The notes below the pieces were generated by a model. That model saw only the letters and a program-made list of their open reading frames with translations. It was not told where the DNA came from and made no database searches. DNA of 9,080 bases. It comes from Bacteroidetes bacterium CG23_combo_of_CG06-09_8_20_14_all_32_9 (GTDB taxonomy: Bacteria; Bacteroidota; Bacteroidia; Bacteroidales; GWA2-32-17). Both the position numbers and the translations under genes were made by a program. How positions within the stretch are numbered: the first letter of the stretch is position 1; the number at the start of each line of letters is the position of its first letter. Location: positions 1 to 9,080 of the forward strand of contig PCSS01000134.1 of NCBI GenBank assembly GCA_002771395.1, given 5' to 3'. This document shows, piece by piece, positions 1-6,584 of the stretch.

Positions 1-137
1 TTAATTATTAGAAATCCCCTTAATTTTCAGCACTTTACAATTTGTGTGCATAGACAAGCTTTATTCATAGAGAAGGGGCGGGGGTGAGTAGTAACGCCAA
101 TTATTTTACATTAGTGAGCTTCTAAAAATACTCAAAT

Positions 138-204
138 CGTTATGCTGAATTTATTTCAGCATCTCTAACTAATAATCAGATTCTGAAACAAGTTAATAAT
201 GACG
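138..204. repeat. Pair of inverted hairpin repeats, left edge
   Basis: Two related 27-base units, 138-164 and 178-204, lie in opposite orientation and match at about 20 of 27 positions when one is reverse-complemented. The first is a clean hairpin: ATGCTGAA (142-149), a 5-base loop, then TTCAGCAT (155-162). The second has decayed in one arm. They lie just downstream of the inactive signal peptidase gene, so the hairpin could act as a weak transcript end, but no strong T-run follows immediately. I see no gene in 1-242. Confidence 0.55.
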
Positions 205-242
205 GAGTTTTAATTTTTAGAATCTCCCATTAGTAAAAATGT

Positions 243-1304
243 TTAATGTAGTATTTTAAATATTCTATTCCATTTGAATAATGAATAATTATTCGATTTC
301 CAGATAGAAAACAAAATAAAACTTGCTTTTCCTATTATATGATTTTCTGGCACAAAACCCCAGTATCGGCTGTCTTTTCCGTTGTCTCTATTATCATCTA
401 ACATAAAGTAATAATCCATTTTAAAAGTATATTCGGTTGTTTCTTTATCGTTAATAAATATTTTGTTATCTTTAATAATCAACTTATTGTCTTCGTAATG
501 TTCTATTACTTTTTTATAAATATCAATAGTTTTATAATTTAAAAGAATCGTTTTTCCTTTTGCAGGAATAATAACAGCGCCAAAATAATCTAAACTCCAG
601 CCATAATATTTACTTTGCGGGAAGAAAGTGGTAAACTCAATATCTTTACGCAATTTCATTAGGTTTACCTGTGAAATTGTTGTATCGTTAAGTAGTTTTT
701 TTGCAGTTGTTCGGGTAATAAAAAAATTGTATATGTTCGGTTGAGCTATAAGCCCACCCTCATTTATTTCATTATTTGAGTAAAATTTGCCGGTGAGTTT
801 ATTTTCCGAAATAACCCTATACCTGTAATTACAATCGGGTACATCGTTAATATAAACACCGTTAATAAAGATTTTTTTATCAATAATTGCTAAAGTATCA
901 GCAGGTAAAGCTACACAACGTTTTAGCATTTGAGTTTTTTTATCAATTGGATGAACATTTTCAGGAGGATAATTAAATAAAATTAAATCGTTACGTGATA
1001 TTCCCGAAAAACCTGGTATTCTAATATATGGAAGTTGAATTAATTTGGAGTATGCTTTTGAATCTGAAAATGGAAAAGTATTGCCTGTAAAAGGGAAACT
1101 AAGTAATGTAATAGGTAAACGTGCACCGCAACCAAGTTTGTTAATTATTATATAATCTCCGGGATATAATGTAGAACTCATTTTAGAATCGCTCACCACA
1201 AAAGATTGAAAAGCGAAGATTTTAAGCAAAATAAGAGAAACGATGGCTATTAAAACAGCTTTTAACCACTCTCGTTTCGTACTTGATTTTTTGTAACTAC
1301 TCAA
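243..1304 (-). CDS. Type I signal peptidase paralogue, probably catalytically inactive
   Basis: This 353-residue membrane protein is a clear paralogue of the neighbouring signal peptidase I. It has one N-terminal membrane segment (about residues 13-35) and then an extracytoplasmic S26-type domain. The arginine-Asn-Asp box (RNDLILFNYP, 104-113), the box D lysine (K128 in LKRCVALP) and the C-terminal WGFVPENHIIGKA stretch are retained. The nucleophile is not: aligned back from the shared T-L-x-x-G-D, the catalytic Ser corresponds to Lys41 in SDSKM. PGD in box D has become PAD, and box E GD has become DD (303-304). The start is a TTG at 1304. An in-frame stop at 1314-1316 rules out a longer protein, and the next ATG (Met42) would lose the membrane anchor. 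The gene is 160 bases downstream of the active paralogue. It could be a regulator, substrate chaperone or decaying copy. Loss of Ser-type activity is inferred from alignment by eye. Confidence 0.88.
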   Translation of the reverse strand: MSSYKKSSTKREWLKAVLIAIVSLILLKIFAFQSFVVSDSKMSSTLYPGDYIIINKLGCGARLPITLLSFPFTGNTFPFSDSKAYSKLIQLPYIRIPGFSGISRNDLILFNYPPENVHPIDKKTQMLKRCVALPADTLAIIDKKIFINGVYINDVPDCNYRYRVISENKLTGKFYSNNEINEGGLIAQPNIYNFFITRTTAKKLLNDTTISQVNLMKLRKDIEFTTFFPQSKYYGWSLDYFGAVIIPAKGKTILLNYKTIDIYKKVIEHYEDNKLIIKDNKIFINDKETTEYTFKMDYYFMLDDNRDNGKDSRYWGFVPENHIIGKASFILFSIWKSNNYSLFKWNRIFKILH

Positions 1305-1339
1305 CTTTGTGTATTAAAAAAAATGATTTAAGTTCCTCT

Positions 1340-1374
1340 TGTGCTTGCACACGAATTCAAAAAAGATAACTTTG
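1340..1374. repeat. Leader repeat, copy A
   Basis: The stretch CACGAATTCAAAAAAGATAA (1350-1369), continuing as CTTT, recurs at 6587-6611 with a single extra C. Each copy is 45-70 bases upstream of a minus-strand start codon: the second signal peptidase gene here and thrS there. Read on the minus strand it contains TATCTTTTTTG, which resembles a stretched -7 box. A short inverted repeat, TGTGC-TT-GCACA (1340-1351), adjoins it. It may be a promoter-associated motif or just a dispersed intergenic repeat. Confidence 0.5.
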
Positions 1375-1380
1375 TTTCAA

Positions 1381-1458
1381 AATAATAAAAACGGAGAAAT
1401 GGAGAATAACTACTTTATTAACCATTTATCTGGTTCCCCGTTTTCCCATTCTCCGATT
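1381..1458 (-). terminator. Possible intrinsic terminator after active signal peptidase gene
   Basis: On the minus strand, just after the stop of the active signal peptidase gene, CGGAGAATGG (plus 1446-1455) pairs imperfectly with CCATTTCTCCG (plus 1392-1402) and is followed at once by TTTTTATTATT. An inner hairpin, AACCA/TGGTT (1420-1424 and 1431-1435), shortens the long loop. Stem plus T-run is the layout of a Rho-independent terminator, though the loop is unusually large. If real, the second paralogue needs its own promoter or depends on read-through. Confidence 0.42.
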
Positions 1459-1464
1459 CCTTTT

Positions 1465-2841
1465 TCAGTGATTGATAAAACGGAATATTCTGCTCCAGCG
1501 TATTTTGCTAAAGAAACTTTTGTCTTTATCTAATGATAACCAAATAAATGACGCTTTGCCAACAACATGGTCTTCAGGAACAAAACCCCAGAATCTACCG
1601 TCCTGTGAATTATGACGACTGTCGCCCATCATAAAATAATAATCCATTTTAAATGTATAACTATTTGCTTCTTTACCGTTTATAAAGATTTTATTATTTT
1701 TTATTATCATGTCATTTTCTTCGTAAACGTCAATTATTCTTTGGTAAACAGGAATATTTTTAAGCGTTAATGAGATTGTTTGTCCTTTTTTAGGTACTGT
1801 AATTGGTCCAAAATTATCGCGACTGTAACAAATAGTACTATCTTGGGGAAAAACATCTTCACGTTCTATTATTTCGGAAATTTTAACTGAAATAACATTT
1901 GGAAACGAACGAATTTTACTTGCAGTTTCTTCGGTAAGAGGAATTATATAATGCACGGTATTTGAATGTTTAATAGTATCGTATAATGATTGTTGAGTCA
2001 TCTGGGCAAAATTTATGTCATCATCAGAAATTCCTAATCGTTCAAGATTTTTTGGGTTAAGTGTTAATCCGTCTGTAATTACTTCGTAATTAAATTGCAT
2101 CTGTTCAAAATGAATCTGCTTTGTTCCATTTATATATACCTGACTATGTTTAACTTCTAAAATGTCGCCGGGAATAGCAACACATCGTTTTATGTAATTT
2201 TCTTGTTTGTCAGCCGGCCTGTAAATAATGTTTCCGAAATTAAGTTTATCTGTCCAAACGCGTTCACGTCCATATCTTCTGCATAAATCGTAATAGCTTT
2301 CATTCTGGCGTTTTAAGGCGACTGTATCGCCTTCGGGAAAGTTAAATACAACAATATCATTACGTTTTACGTTTCCAAAACCAAGAAGTCGTTTATAAGG
2401 CAATTTAATCCACTCAACAAAAGAACGTCTGGTTTCCGAACCGGGCATGGTGTGGTGAACAAATGGAAAAGAAAGAGGAGTATTAGGTAATTTCGGACCA
2501 TAACTTACTTTACTTACAAACAGGTAATCGCCAACAAGTAATGTTTTTTCCATTGATGAAGTTGGTATTGTATAAGCTTCAATAAAAAACATTCTTATTA
2601 AAGTAGCTGCTACAACTGCAAATATTATAGCATCAACCCATTCTATAAATTTATTTGGTTTTTTACCACGTTTTTTCCAAAATGACCAATTAACTTTTTT
2701 TGAAATATAAATATCATAAAGAACAGGTATGCCTATAAAAATCCAATAATTACCAATCCAAATTACCCATGGAATAAAAATTAGCAAGGCAAAAGAAAAT
2801 TTTGTCCATTTATTTCTTAAAAATTGAAAGTTCTGTTTCAT
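1465..2841 (-). CDS. lepB: Type I signal peptidase (leader peptidase), active form
   Basis: This 458-residue inner-membrane protease cleaves signal peptides from proteins exported by Sec or Tat. It has two N-terminal hydrophobic segments (about 15-45 and 66-88) and then the extracytoplasmic S26 catalytic domain. Box B is TIPTSSMEKTLLVGDY with nucleophile Ser96. Box C is RNDIVVFNFPEG (160-171). Box D is YIKRCVAIPGD with general base Lys218. Box E is GDSRHNSQDGRFWGFVP (406-422), followed by VGKA. It is longer than E. coli LepB (324 residues) because of an insertion of about 170 residues between boxes D and E. The ATG start is preceded by a 16-base leader and a TACATTTG -7 box, so it is probably transcribed apart from rplT. 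Its paralogue lies directly downstream. Confidence 0.96.
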   Translation of the reverse strand: MKQNFQFLRNKWTKFSFALLIFIPWVIWIGNYWIFIGIPVLYDIYISKKVNWSFWKKRGKKPNKFIEWVDAIIFAVVAATLIRMFFIEAYTIPTSSMEKTLLVGDYLFVSKVSYGPKLPNTPLSFPFVHHTMPGSETRRSFVEWIKLPYKRLLGFGNVKRNDIVVFNFPEGDTVALKRQNESYYDLCRRYGRERVWTDKLNFGNIIYRPADKQENYIKRCVAIPGDILEVKHSQVYINGTKQIHFEQMQFNYEVITDGLTLNPKNLERLGISDDDINFAQMTQQSLYDTIKHSNTVHYIIPLTEETASKIRSFPNVISVKISEIIEREDVFPQDSTICYSRDNFGPITVPKKGQTISLTLKNIPVYQRIIDVYEENDMIIKNNKIFINGKEANSYTFKMDYYFMMGDSRHNSQDGRFWGFVPEDHVVGKASFIWLSLDKDKSFFSKIRWSRIFRFINH

Positions 2842-2857
2842 TAGATTTTATTTTTTT

Positions 2858-2865
2858 CAAATGTA
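2858..2865 (-). promoter_or_regulatory. Bacteroidota-type -7 box for lepB
   Basis: Read on the minus strand this is TACATTTG, an exact match to the Bacteroidota consensus TAnnTTTG, ending 16 bases before the lepB ATG. No clear TTTG -33 element is visible at the usual spacing, so the call rests on the -7 box and its position. Confidence 0.5.
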
Positions 2866-2918
2866 AAATAAGGCATTTTTTTGTTGAACAGGTTACAAAC
2901 AATAAAATAATGAAATTG

Positions 2919-2982
2919 TTTACCCTGTTAGATAGTTAAAAAAAAAGCGAACAATAAAAGAACAATTATCTAACAGGGTGAA
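2919..2982. repeat. Inverted-repeat element, copy R1
   Basis: The left arm ACCCTGTTAGATAGTT (2922-2937) pairs along its whole length with AATTATCTAACAGGGT (2964-2979), with one G-T wobble on the plus strand. The loop is 26 bases, A-rich, and contains GCGAACAATA. Outer TTT/GAA bases extend the stem. It is the best-preserved member of a family also seen at 2980-3048, 3571-3638 and 8845-8906. It lies between rplT and the lepB promoter. Confidence 0.8.
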
Positions 2983-3048
2983 CCCCGATTAGATAGCTTA
3001 AACAAAGGAACGAACAATACAATGATAGTAATTATATAACGGGGTAAA
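2980..3048. repeat. Inverted-repeat element, copy R2
   Basis: The left arm GAACCCCGATTAGATAGCTT (2980-2999) faces AATTATATAACGGGGTAAA (3030-3048). The core ACCCCG/CGGGGT pairs perfectly and the inner part is imperfect. The loop carries ACGAACAATA, nearly the same as the R1 loop. Its left arm overlaps the right end of R1, and its right end touches the rplT stop codon. R1 and R2 together form a double hairpin behind rplT. Confidence 0.7.
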
Positions 3049-3480
3049 CTACTTTTCAGCAATATTGAAAGGTGCCGGTTCTTCTATCTCTTCTTCAGTA
3101 GTATTCAGTAATTTACCATCATTAACATTATCTCTACTTTTAACAGTTTCTATAATGGTAGTAAATGCTTCGGGATTGTTCATTGCCAGGTCGGCAAGGG
3201 CTTTACGGTTTAACTCAACTCCATTTTTGTGAATTGCTCCCATAAATTTAGAGTAAGACAATCCATTTACTCTAACACCGGCATTAATTCTTTGAATCCA
3301 CAAAGCACGGAATGCAATTTTTTTCTTACGACGGTCGCGGTAGGCATAAGTCTGACCTTTTTCCCAAGAATTTTTGGCTACTGTCCAAACATTTTTTCTT
3401 GACCCAAAACTACCTTTCGTAAGTTTCAGGATTTTTTTTCTGTGTGCTCTTGAAGCAACTGAATTTACTGAACGTGGCAT
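3049..3480 (-). CDS. rplT: 50S ribosomal protein bL20 with acidic C-terminal tail
   Basis: bL20 is a primary 23S rRNA-binding protein needed early in large-subunit assembly. In Proteobacteria and Firmicutes it also represses its own operon. The first 115 residues or so are a standard bL20: [19 protein letters not shown], then [20 protein letters not shown], then the globular part with [10 protein letters not shown] and [10 protein letters not shown]. The protein is 143 residues, against a usual 114-118. The extra C-terminal tail of about 28 residues is acidic ([11 protein letters not shown]), the opposite charge to the RNA-binding core. The ATG follows an A-run and has no Shine-Dalgarno motif. 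It lies 277 bases downstream of rpmI, much farther than usual. Confidence 0.97.
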   Translation of the reverse strand: MPRSVNSVASRAHRKKILKLTKGSFGSRKNVWTVAKNSWEKGQTYAYRDRRKKKIAFRALWIQRINAGVRVNGLSYSKFMGAIHKNGVELNRKALADLAMNNPEAFTTIIETVKSRDNVNDGKLLNTTEEEIEEPAPFNIAEK

Positions 3481-3570
3481 ATTTTTTTTTTGAATAATTA
3501 GTATTTTGTATTTTACAGAAACTTTAGCTAATTCATTTTTTTAAACAACTCTGTTATAATTTGCACGGTG

Positions 3571-3638
3571 TTCACCACGTTGGATAATCTGTTGAATAAC
3601 GATAGATGAACTTATAAAATATATTCTACGTGGTAAAT
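3571..3638. repeat. Inverted-repeat element, copy R6
   Basis: The left arm TTCACCACGTTGGATAAT (3571-3588) faces ATATTCTACGTGGTAAAT (3621-3638). The outer core is ACCACGT/ACGTGGT, where other copies have ACCCCGT/ACGGGGT, so both arms changed together at one position. It lies in the spacer between rpmI and rplT. The inner arms and loop are more degenerate than in R1. Confidence 0.6.
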
Positions 3639-3659
3639 TATTACATTTGGGTTTCAGGT

Positions 3660-3714
3660 AAAGGGTATAGGGTATAATCCGTTCTTCCTTATGCCTTTAT
3701 ACCTCTATACCTTT
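3660..3714. repeat. Imperfect inverted repeat GGTATAGGGTATAA
   Basis: AAAGGGTATAGGGTATAA (3660-3677) is nearly the reverse complement of TTATACCTCTATACCTTT (3697-3714), differing by single-base indels, with a 19-base loop. Each arm is itself a short near-tandem repeat of GGTATA. It would fold in the rpmI-rplT mRNA. No T-run follows, so it is not a typical terminator. Confidence 0.55.
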
Positions 3715-3721
3715 TTGTATT

Positions 3722-3767
3722 CATGAAATGCTAAAATTTATCCCGTTAGCAGTATAATTATTTCATG
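3722..3767 (-). other. Stem-loop spanning the rpmI stop codon
   Basis: CATGAAAT (3722-3729) and ATTTCATG (3760-3767) are perfect complements, and inside them TGCTAA (3729-3734) pairs with TTAGCA (3746-3751). The stem includes the last codons and stop of rpmI. The loop side contains TTTATCCCGTTAGCAG (3737-3752), which resembles a degenerate half-arm of the inverted-repeat family. It could affect rpmI-rplT coupling or mRNA stability; this is inference. Confidence 0.35.
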
Positions 3768-3955
3768 CATAGTAAAAGTTTTACATTTTTTATATTTCCA
3801 CTATCAATAGTAGTGAAATATCCAAGATTTCTTTTACGTTTTTTTGATTTCTTGGTAAGAATGTGGCTTTTAAAAGCATGTTTTCGTTTAATTTTTCCTG
3901 AACCAGTTATTACAAATCTTTTTTTTGCACTGGAATTTGTTTTCATCTTAGGCAT
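3758..3955 (-). CDS. rpmI: 50S ribosomal protein bL35
   Basis: This 65-residue, very basic protein of the large subunit has the bL35 pattern throughout: [14 protein letters not shown] at the start, then [25 protein letters not shown], ending in [10 protein letters not shown]. The length is normal for the family. The ATG lies 17 bases after the infC stop, with no Shine-Dalgarno motif between them, so it is probably translated from the shared thrS-infC message. The stop codon sits inside a predicted stem-loop, and an unusually long spacer separates it from rplT. Confidence 0.97.
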   Translation of the reverse strand: MPKMKTNSSAKKRFVITGSGKIKRKHAFKSHILTKKSKKRKRNLGYFTTIDSGNIKNVKLLLCMK

Positions 3956-3972
3956 TTTTCAAAGCATTTTTA

Positions 3973-4548
3973 TTATTGAACTTTCTTTTTTGCAGATATT
4001 GGAGCAAACATCATTATCATTCTTTTTCCTTCGAGTTTAGGTCTTTGTTCAACTCTTCCATATTCTTCCAGGTCTTTAACAAAGCGTTGAAGAATTGTTT
4101 CGCCTTGCTCTTTATAAAGAATTGATCTTCCTCTAAAAAAAACATAAGCTTTAACCTTTGAGCCATTTTCAAGAAAATTTATTGCATGTTTTAATTTAAA
4201 ATTATAATCATGTTCATCAGTGTTTGGTCCAAACCTTATTTCTTTAATTACAACTTTTATTGTTTTTGCTCTAATTTCTTTATTTCTCTTTTTTTGTTGA
4301 TACAGGAATTTCTGAAAATCAATAATCTTACATACAGGGGGTTGTGCAGTAGGTGAAATTTCTACTAAGTCTAACCCCATTCTCTCCGCAAGATGTAGTG
4401 CATCTTGAATGGGAAAAATTCCTGGATGTTCAATATTATCACCAACAAGGCGAACTACTTTTGCACGAATGCTGTTATTAATTGAGAAATAAAGTTCATC
4501 TTCGCCTCTTCTCCGATATCCGTATTGCCTGTAATATGGCTCAGCTAT
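3973..4548 (-). CDS. infC: Translation initiation factor IF-3 with AUA start codon
   Basis: IF3 binds the 30S subunit, keeps it apart from 50S and proofreads the start codon and initiator tRNA. The protein is 191 residues: a Tyr/Arg-rich N-terminus (1-22), the N-domain beginning [16 protein letters not shown] (23-38), the signature and linker [15 protein letters not shown] (73-87), and the C-domain from about residue 95 ([10 protein letters not shown]). The first in-frame ATG (4380) would remove most of the N-domain. Upstream, the frame stays open only to a TAG at 4561-4563, and between them lie only GAG GAC AAA ACT ATA. The ATA at 4546-4548 is therefore the only plausible start, 8 bases after a perfect AGGAGG (4557-4562). 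A rare start codon fits the known self-control of IF3, which discriminates against non-AUG starts (E. coli infC uses AUU). It begins 24 bases after thrS. Confidence 0.95.
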   Translation of the reverse strand: MAEPYYRQYGYRRRGEDELYFSINNSIRAKVVRLVGDNIEHPGIFPIQDALHLAERMGLDLVEISPTAQPPVCKIIDFQKFLYQQKKRNKEIRAKTIKVVIKEIRFGPNTDEHDYNFKLKHAINFLENGSKVKAYVFFRGRSILYKEQGETILQRFVKDLEEYGRVEQRPKLEGKRMIMMFAPISAKKKVQ

Positions 4549-4556
4549 AGTTTTGT

Positions 4557-4562
4557 CCTCCT
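4557..4562 (-). promoter_or_regulatory. Strong Shine-Dalgarno site deciding the infC start
   Basis: Read on the minus strand this is AGGAGG, with 8 bases to the ATA start codon. None of the other genes in the window has such a motif; their starts follow A-rich sequence. Bacteroidota ribosomes are known to make little use of Shine-Dalgarno pairing, so a perfect site here suggests it compensates for the poor start codon or serves regulation. Confidence 0.8.
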
Positions 4563-4572
4563 ACTTTTGTTA

Positions 4573-6516
4573 TTAAATTTCTTTTAATGTTTTTTTAACT
4601 TCCTTTTGTAAAAGACTAACAAATTCTTCAATTCGCATGGTTCCTTTATCGCCTTCGCTTTGTTTGCGAACGGCAATTGTTCCTGTTTGTTTTTCTTTTT
4701 CACCTACTATAAGAAGATAAGGAATCCGTTTTAATTCATTATCTCTTATTTTTTTACCTATCTTTTCATTTCGGTCGTCAATAAGGGTGCGAATATCGTA
4801 ATTATTTAGCAAATTATCAACTTTTTTTGCATAATCATTAAATTTTTCACTAATTGGTAGAATTACAGCCTGTTCAGGGGTTAACCAAAGAGGAAATTTT
4901 CCGGTTGTATGTTCAATAAGTACTGCCACAAAACGCTCCATTGAACCGAATGGTGCTCTGTGAATCATTACGGGGCGATGTTTTACATTATCGTTACCCA
5001 TGTATTCAAGTTCGAAACGCTCCGGCAAATTGTAATCCACCTGAATAGTGCCTAATTGCCATTTTCTGCACAAAGCATCTTTAACTATAAAATCAAGTTT
5101 TGGCCCGTAGAACGCTGCTTCGCCAATTTCAACAACAGTTTTAATATTTTTTTCAGCGGTAGCTTCAATAATAGCACGCTCAGATTTTTCCCAATTTTCA
5201 TCGCTGCCAATATATTTTTCTTTATTGTTAGGGTCGCGAAGCGAAATTTGGCTTGTAAAATCTTTAAAATCAAGAGTTTTGAAAATGTAAAGAACAATGT
5301 CAATAACTTTTAAAAATTCTTCTTTTAGTTGGTCGGGGCGGCAAAATATATGAGCATCGTCCTGAGTAAAACTTCTAACTCGCGTAAGTCCATGAAGTTC
5401 ACCGCTTTGTTCGTAACGATATACCGTTCCAAATTCAGCAAAACGCAATGGAAGATCGCGGTACGAACGAGGTTTAAACTTATAAATTTCGCAATGGTGA
5501 GGGCAGTTCATAGGTTTTAGCAGGAATTCCTCATTTTCGTTAGGGGTATGGATAGGTTGAAAGGAATTTTTTCCGTATTTTTCGTAATGACCGGAAGTTA
5601 CATAAAGTTCTTTTAATCCTATATGTGGTGTAATAACAGGTAGATAGCCGTATTTTTTTTGAACTTTTTTAAGAAACTGTTCAAGTCTTTCACATAACAT
5701 TGCCCCTTTAGGGAGCCATAATGGAAGTCCGGCGCCAACTTTTTGGGAAAAAGTAAATAGTTCCAGTTCTTTTCCTATTCTGCGATGGTCGCGTTTACGG
5801 GCTTCTTCAATAAATACGAGATATTCATCAAGAAGTTTTTGCTTTGGAAAAGTTATTCCGTAAATTCTTGTAAGTTGTTTGTTTTTTTCGTTTCCCCGCC
5901 AATATGCACCGGCAAGGCTTAGAAGTTTAACAGCTTTAATGTAACCTGTATGGGGTAGGTGAGGACCTCGGCAAAGGTCGGTGAAATTGCCTTGCCTGTA
6001 AAGTGTTATTGTGCCATCTTCAAGTTCGTTTATGAGTTCAAGTTTTAATGGGTCATTCTTTTTGGTAAATAATGAGATAGCATTGGCTTTTGATATTTCT
6101 TCTCTGGTAAAAGAATTTTTTTGTTGTGAAAGTTCAAGTATTTTTTGTTCTAATTTAGGTAAATCGCTGTCAGTAATGACAATGCCTTCGGGTAAATCAA
6201 CATCATAATAAAAACCATTTTCAATTACAGGACCTATTCCAAATTTAGTTCCGGGATAATAAAACTCAATTGCTTCGGCTAAAATATGAGCCGAACTATG
6301 CCAGAATGCGTGTTTACCTTCTAAATCGTCCCATTTATGAAATTTAATTGAAGCATCTGAATTAATTGGTCTTGTCAAGTCAAAGAGCTCATTATTTACT
6401 GTAACTGAAAGAACTTCCTGTGCTAAACTATTACTAATACTTTTAGCAATATTTAAACTGCATACCCCACTTTCGTATTCTCTTACTTTATTATCAGGAA
6501 AAGTAATTTTTATCAT
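4573..6516 (-). CDS. thrS: Threonyl-tRNA synthetase
   Basis: This 647-residue cytoplasmic class II enzyme charges tRNA-Thr. It has the full set of domains: TGS (1-61), editing domain (about 62-225) with HSSAH (His73, His77) and CRGPH (Cys182, His186) that clears mischarged Ser-tRNA, catalytic core (about 245-540) and C-terminal anticodon-binding domain (about 545-645). The zinc ligands that select threonine are visible: Cys338 in MNCPHH, His389 in QDDAHIF and His519 in MIHRAPFGS. Motif 2 (FRYE-type, [13 protein letters not shown]) and motif 3 (APFGSMERF) are intact. The length is normal. The ATG follows a TATCTTTG -7 box at a distance giving a leader of only about 15 bases, which leaves no room for a T-box or operator-type leader. 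It heads the infC-rpmI-rplT cluster. Confidence 0.98.
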   Translation of the reverse strand: MIKITFPDNKVREYESGVCSLNIAKSISNSLAQEVLSVTVNNELFDLTRPINSDASIKFHKWDDLEGKHAFWHSSAHILAEAIEFYYPGTKFGIGPVIENGFYYDVDLPEGIVITDSDLPKLEQKILELSQQKNSFTREEISKANAISLFTKKNDPLKLELINELEDGTITLYRQGNFTDLCRGPHLPHTGYIKAVKLLSLAGAYWRGNEKNKQLTRIYGITFPKQKLLDEYLVFIEEARKRDHRRIGKELELFTFSQKVGAGLPLWLPKGAMLCERLEQFLKKVQKKYGYLPVITPHIGLKELYVTSGHYEKYGKNSFQPIHTPNENEEFLLKPMNCPHHCEIYKFKPRSYRDLPLRFAEFGTVYRYEQSGELHGLTRVRSFTQDDAHIFCRPDQLKEEFLKVIDIVLYIFKTLDFKDFTSQISLRDPNNKEKYIGSDENWEKSERAIIEATAEKNIKTVVEIGEAAFYGPKLDFIVKDALCRKWQLGTIQVDYNLPERFELEYMGNDNVKHRPVMIHRAPFGSMERFVAVLIEHTTGKFPLWLTPEQAVILPISEKFNDYAKKVDNLLNNYDIRTLIDDRNEKIGKKIRDNELKRIPYLLIVGEKEKQTGTIAVRKQSEGDKGTMRIEEFVSLLQKEVKKTLKEI

Positions 6517-6529
6517 TTTTTAAAATTTT

Positions 6530-6577
6530 CGAGGTGCAAAGATATAGATTTTAAATTTTATATTTAAGTCCACCTCG
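6530..6577. promoter_or_regulatory. Inverted repeat around the thrS promoter
   Basis: CGAGGTG (6530-6536) and CACCTCG (6571-6577) are perfect complements separated by 34 bases. The thrS -7 box lies just inside the proximal arm. A regulator binding both arms, or a cruciform, could reach the promoter, but seven bases in AT-rich DNA could also be chance. Confidence 0.3.
6537..6544 (-). promoter_or_regulatory. Bacteroidota-type -7 box for thrS
   Basis: Read on the minus strand this is TATCTTTG, matching TAnnTTTG, 20 bases before the thrS ATG. The predicted transcript starts near 6530. No clear -33 TTTG is visible. It is probably the promoter for thrS-infC-rpmI and perhaps rplT. Confidence 0.55.
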
Positions 6578-6584
6578 TATTTAC

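Noticed and set aside
73..86. G-rich stretch GGGGCGGGGG as a G-quadruplex
   Set aside because: Only two G-runs are present, and four are needed for an intramolecular quadruplex.
1305..1400. Frameshifted upstream coding sequence for a longer N-terminus of the second signal peptidase
   Set aside because: The region is taken up by repeats and the T-run, and I did not recognise any signal-peptidase-like N-terminal sequence there.
1339..1533. Plus-strand open frame of 64 codons
   Set aside because: It runs over a terminator-like repeat and antisense into the end of lepB, with no recognisable protein features.
2919..3048. CRISPR-like array from the adjacent R1 and R2 repeats
   Set aside because: The units are inverted arms around conserved A-rich loops, not direct repeats with unique spacers, and no cas gene is present.
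3765..4040. Plus-strand open frame of 91 codons
   Set aside because: It is the antisense of rpmI and infC; its hydrophobic look comes from reading Lys-rich codons in reverse.
5056..5520. Three small open frames inside thrS, on both strands
   Set aside because: They are fully contained in a strongly conserved gene and have no independent support.
6011..6208. Plus-strand open frame of 65 codons inside thrS
   Set aside because: It is antisense to the thrS editing domain, with low-complexity Ser-rich translation.
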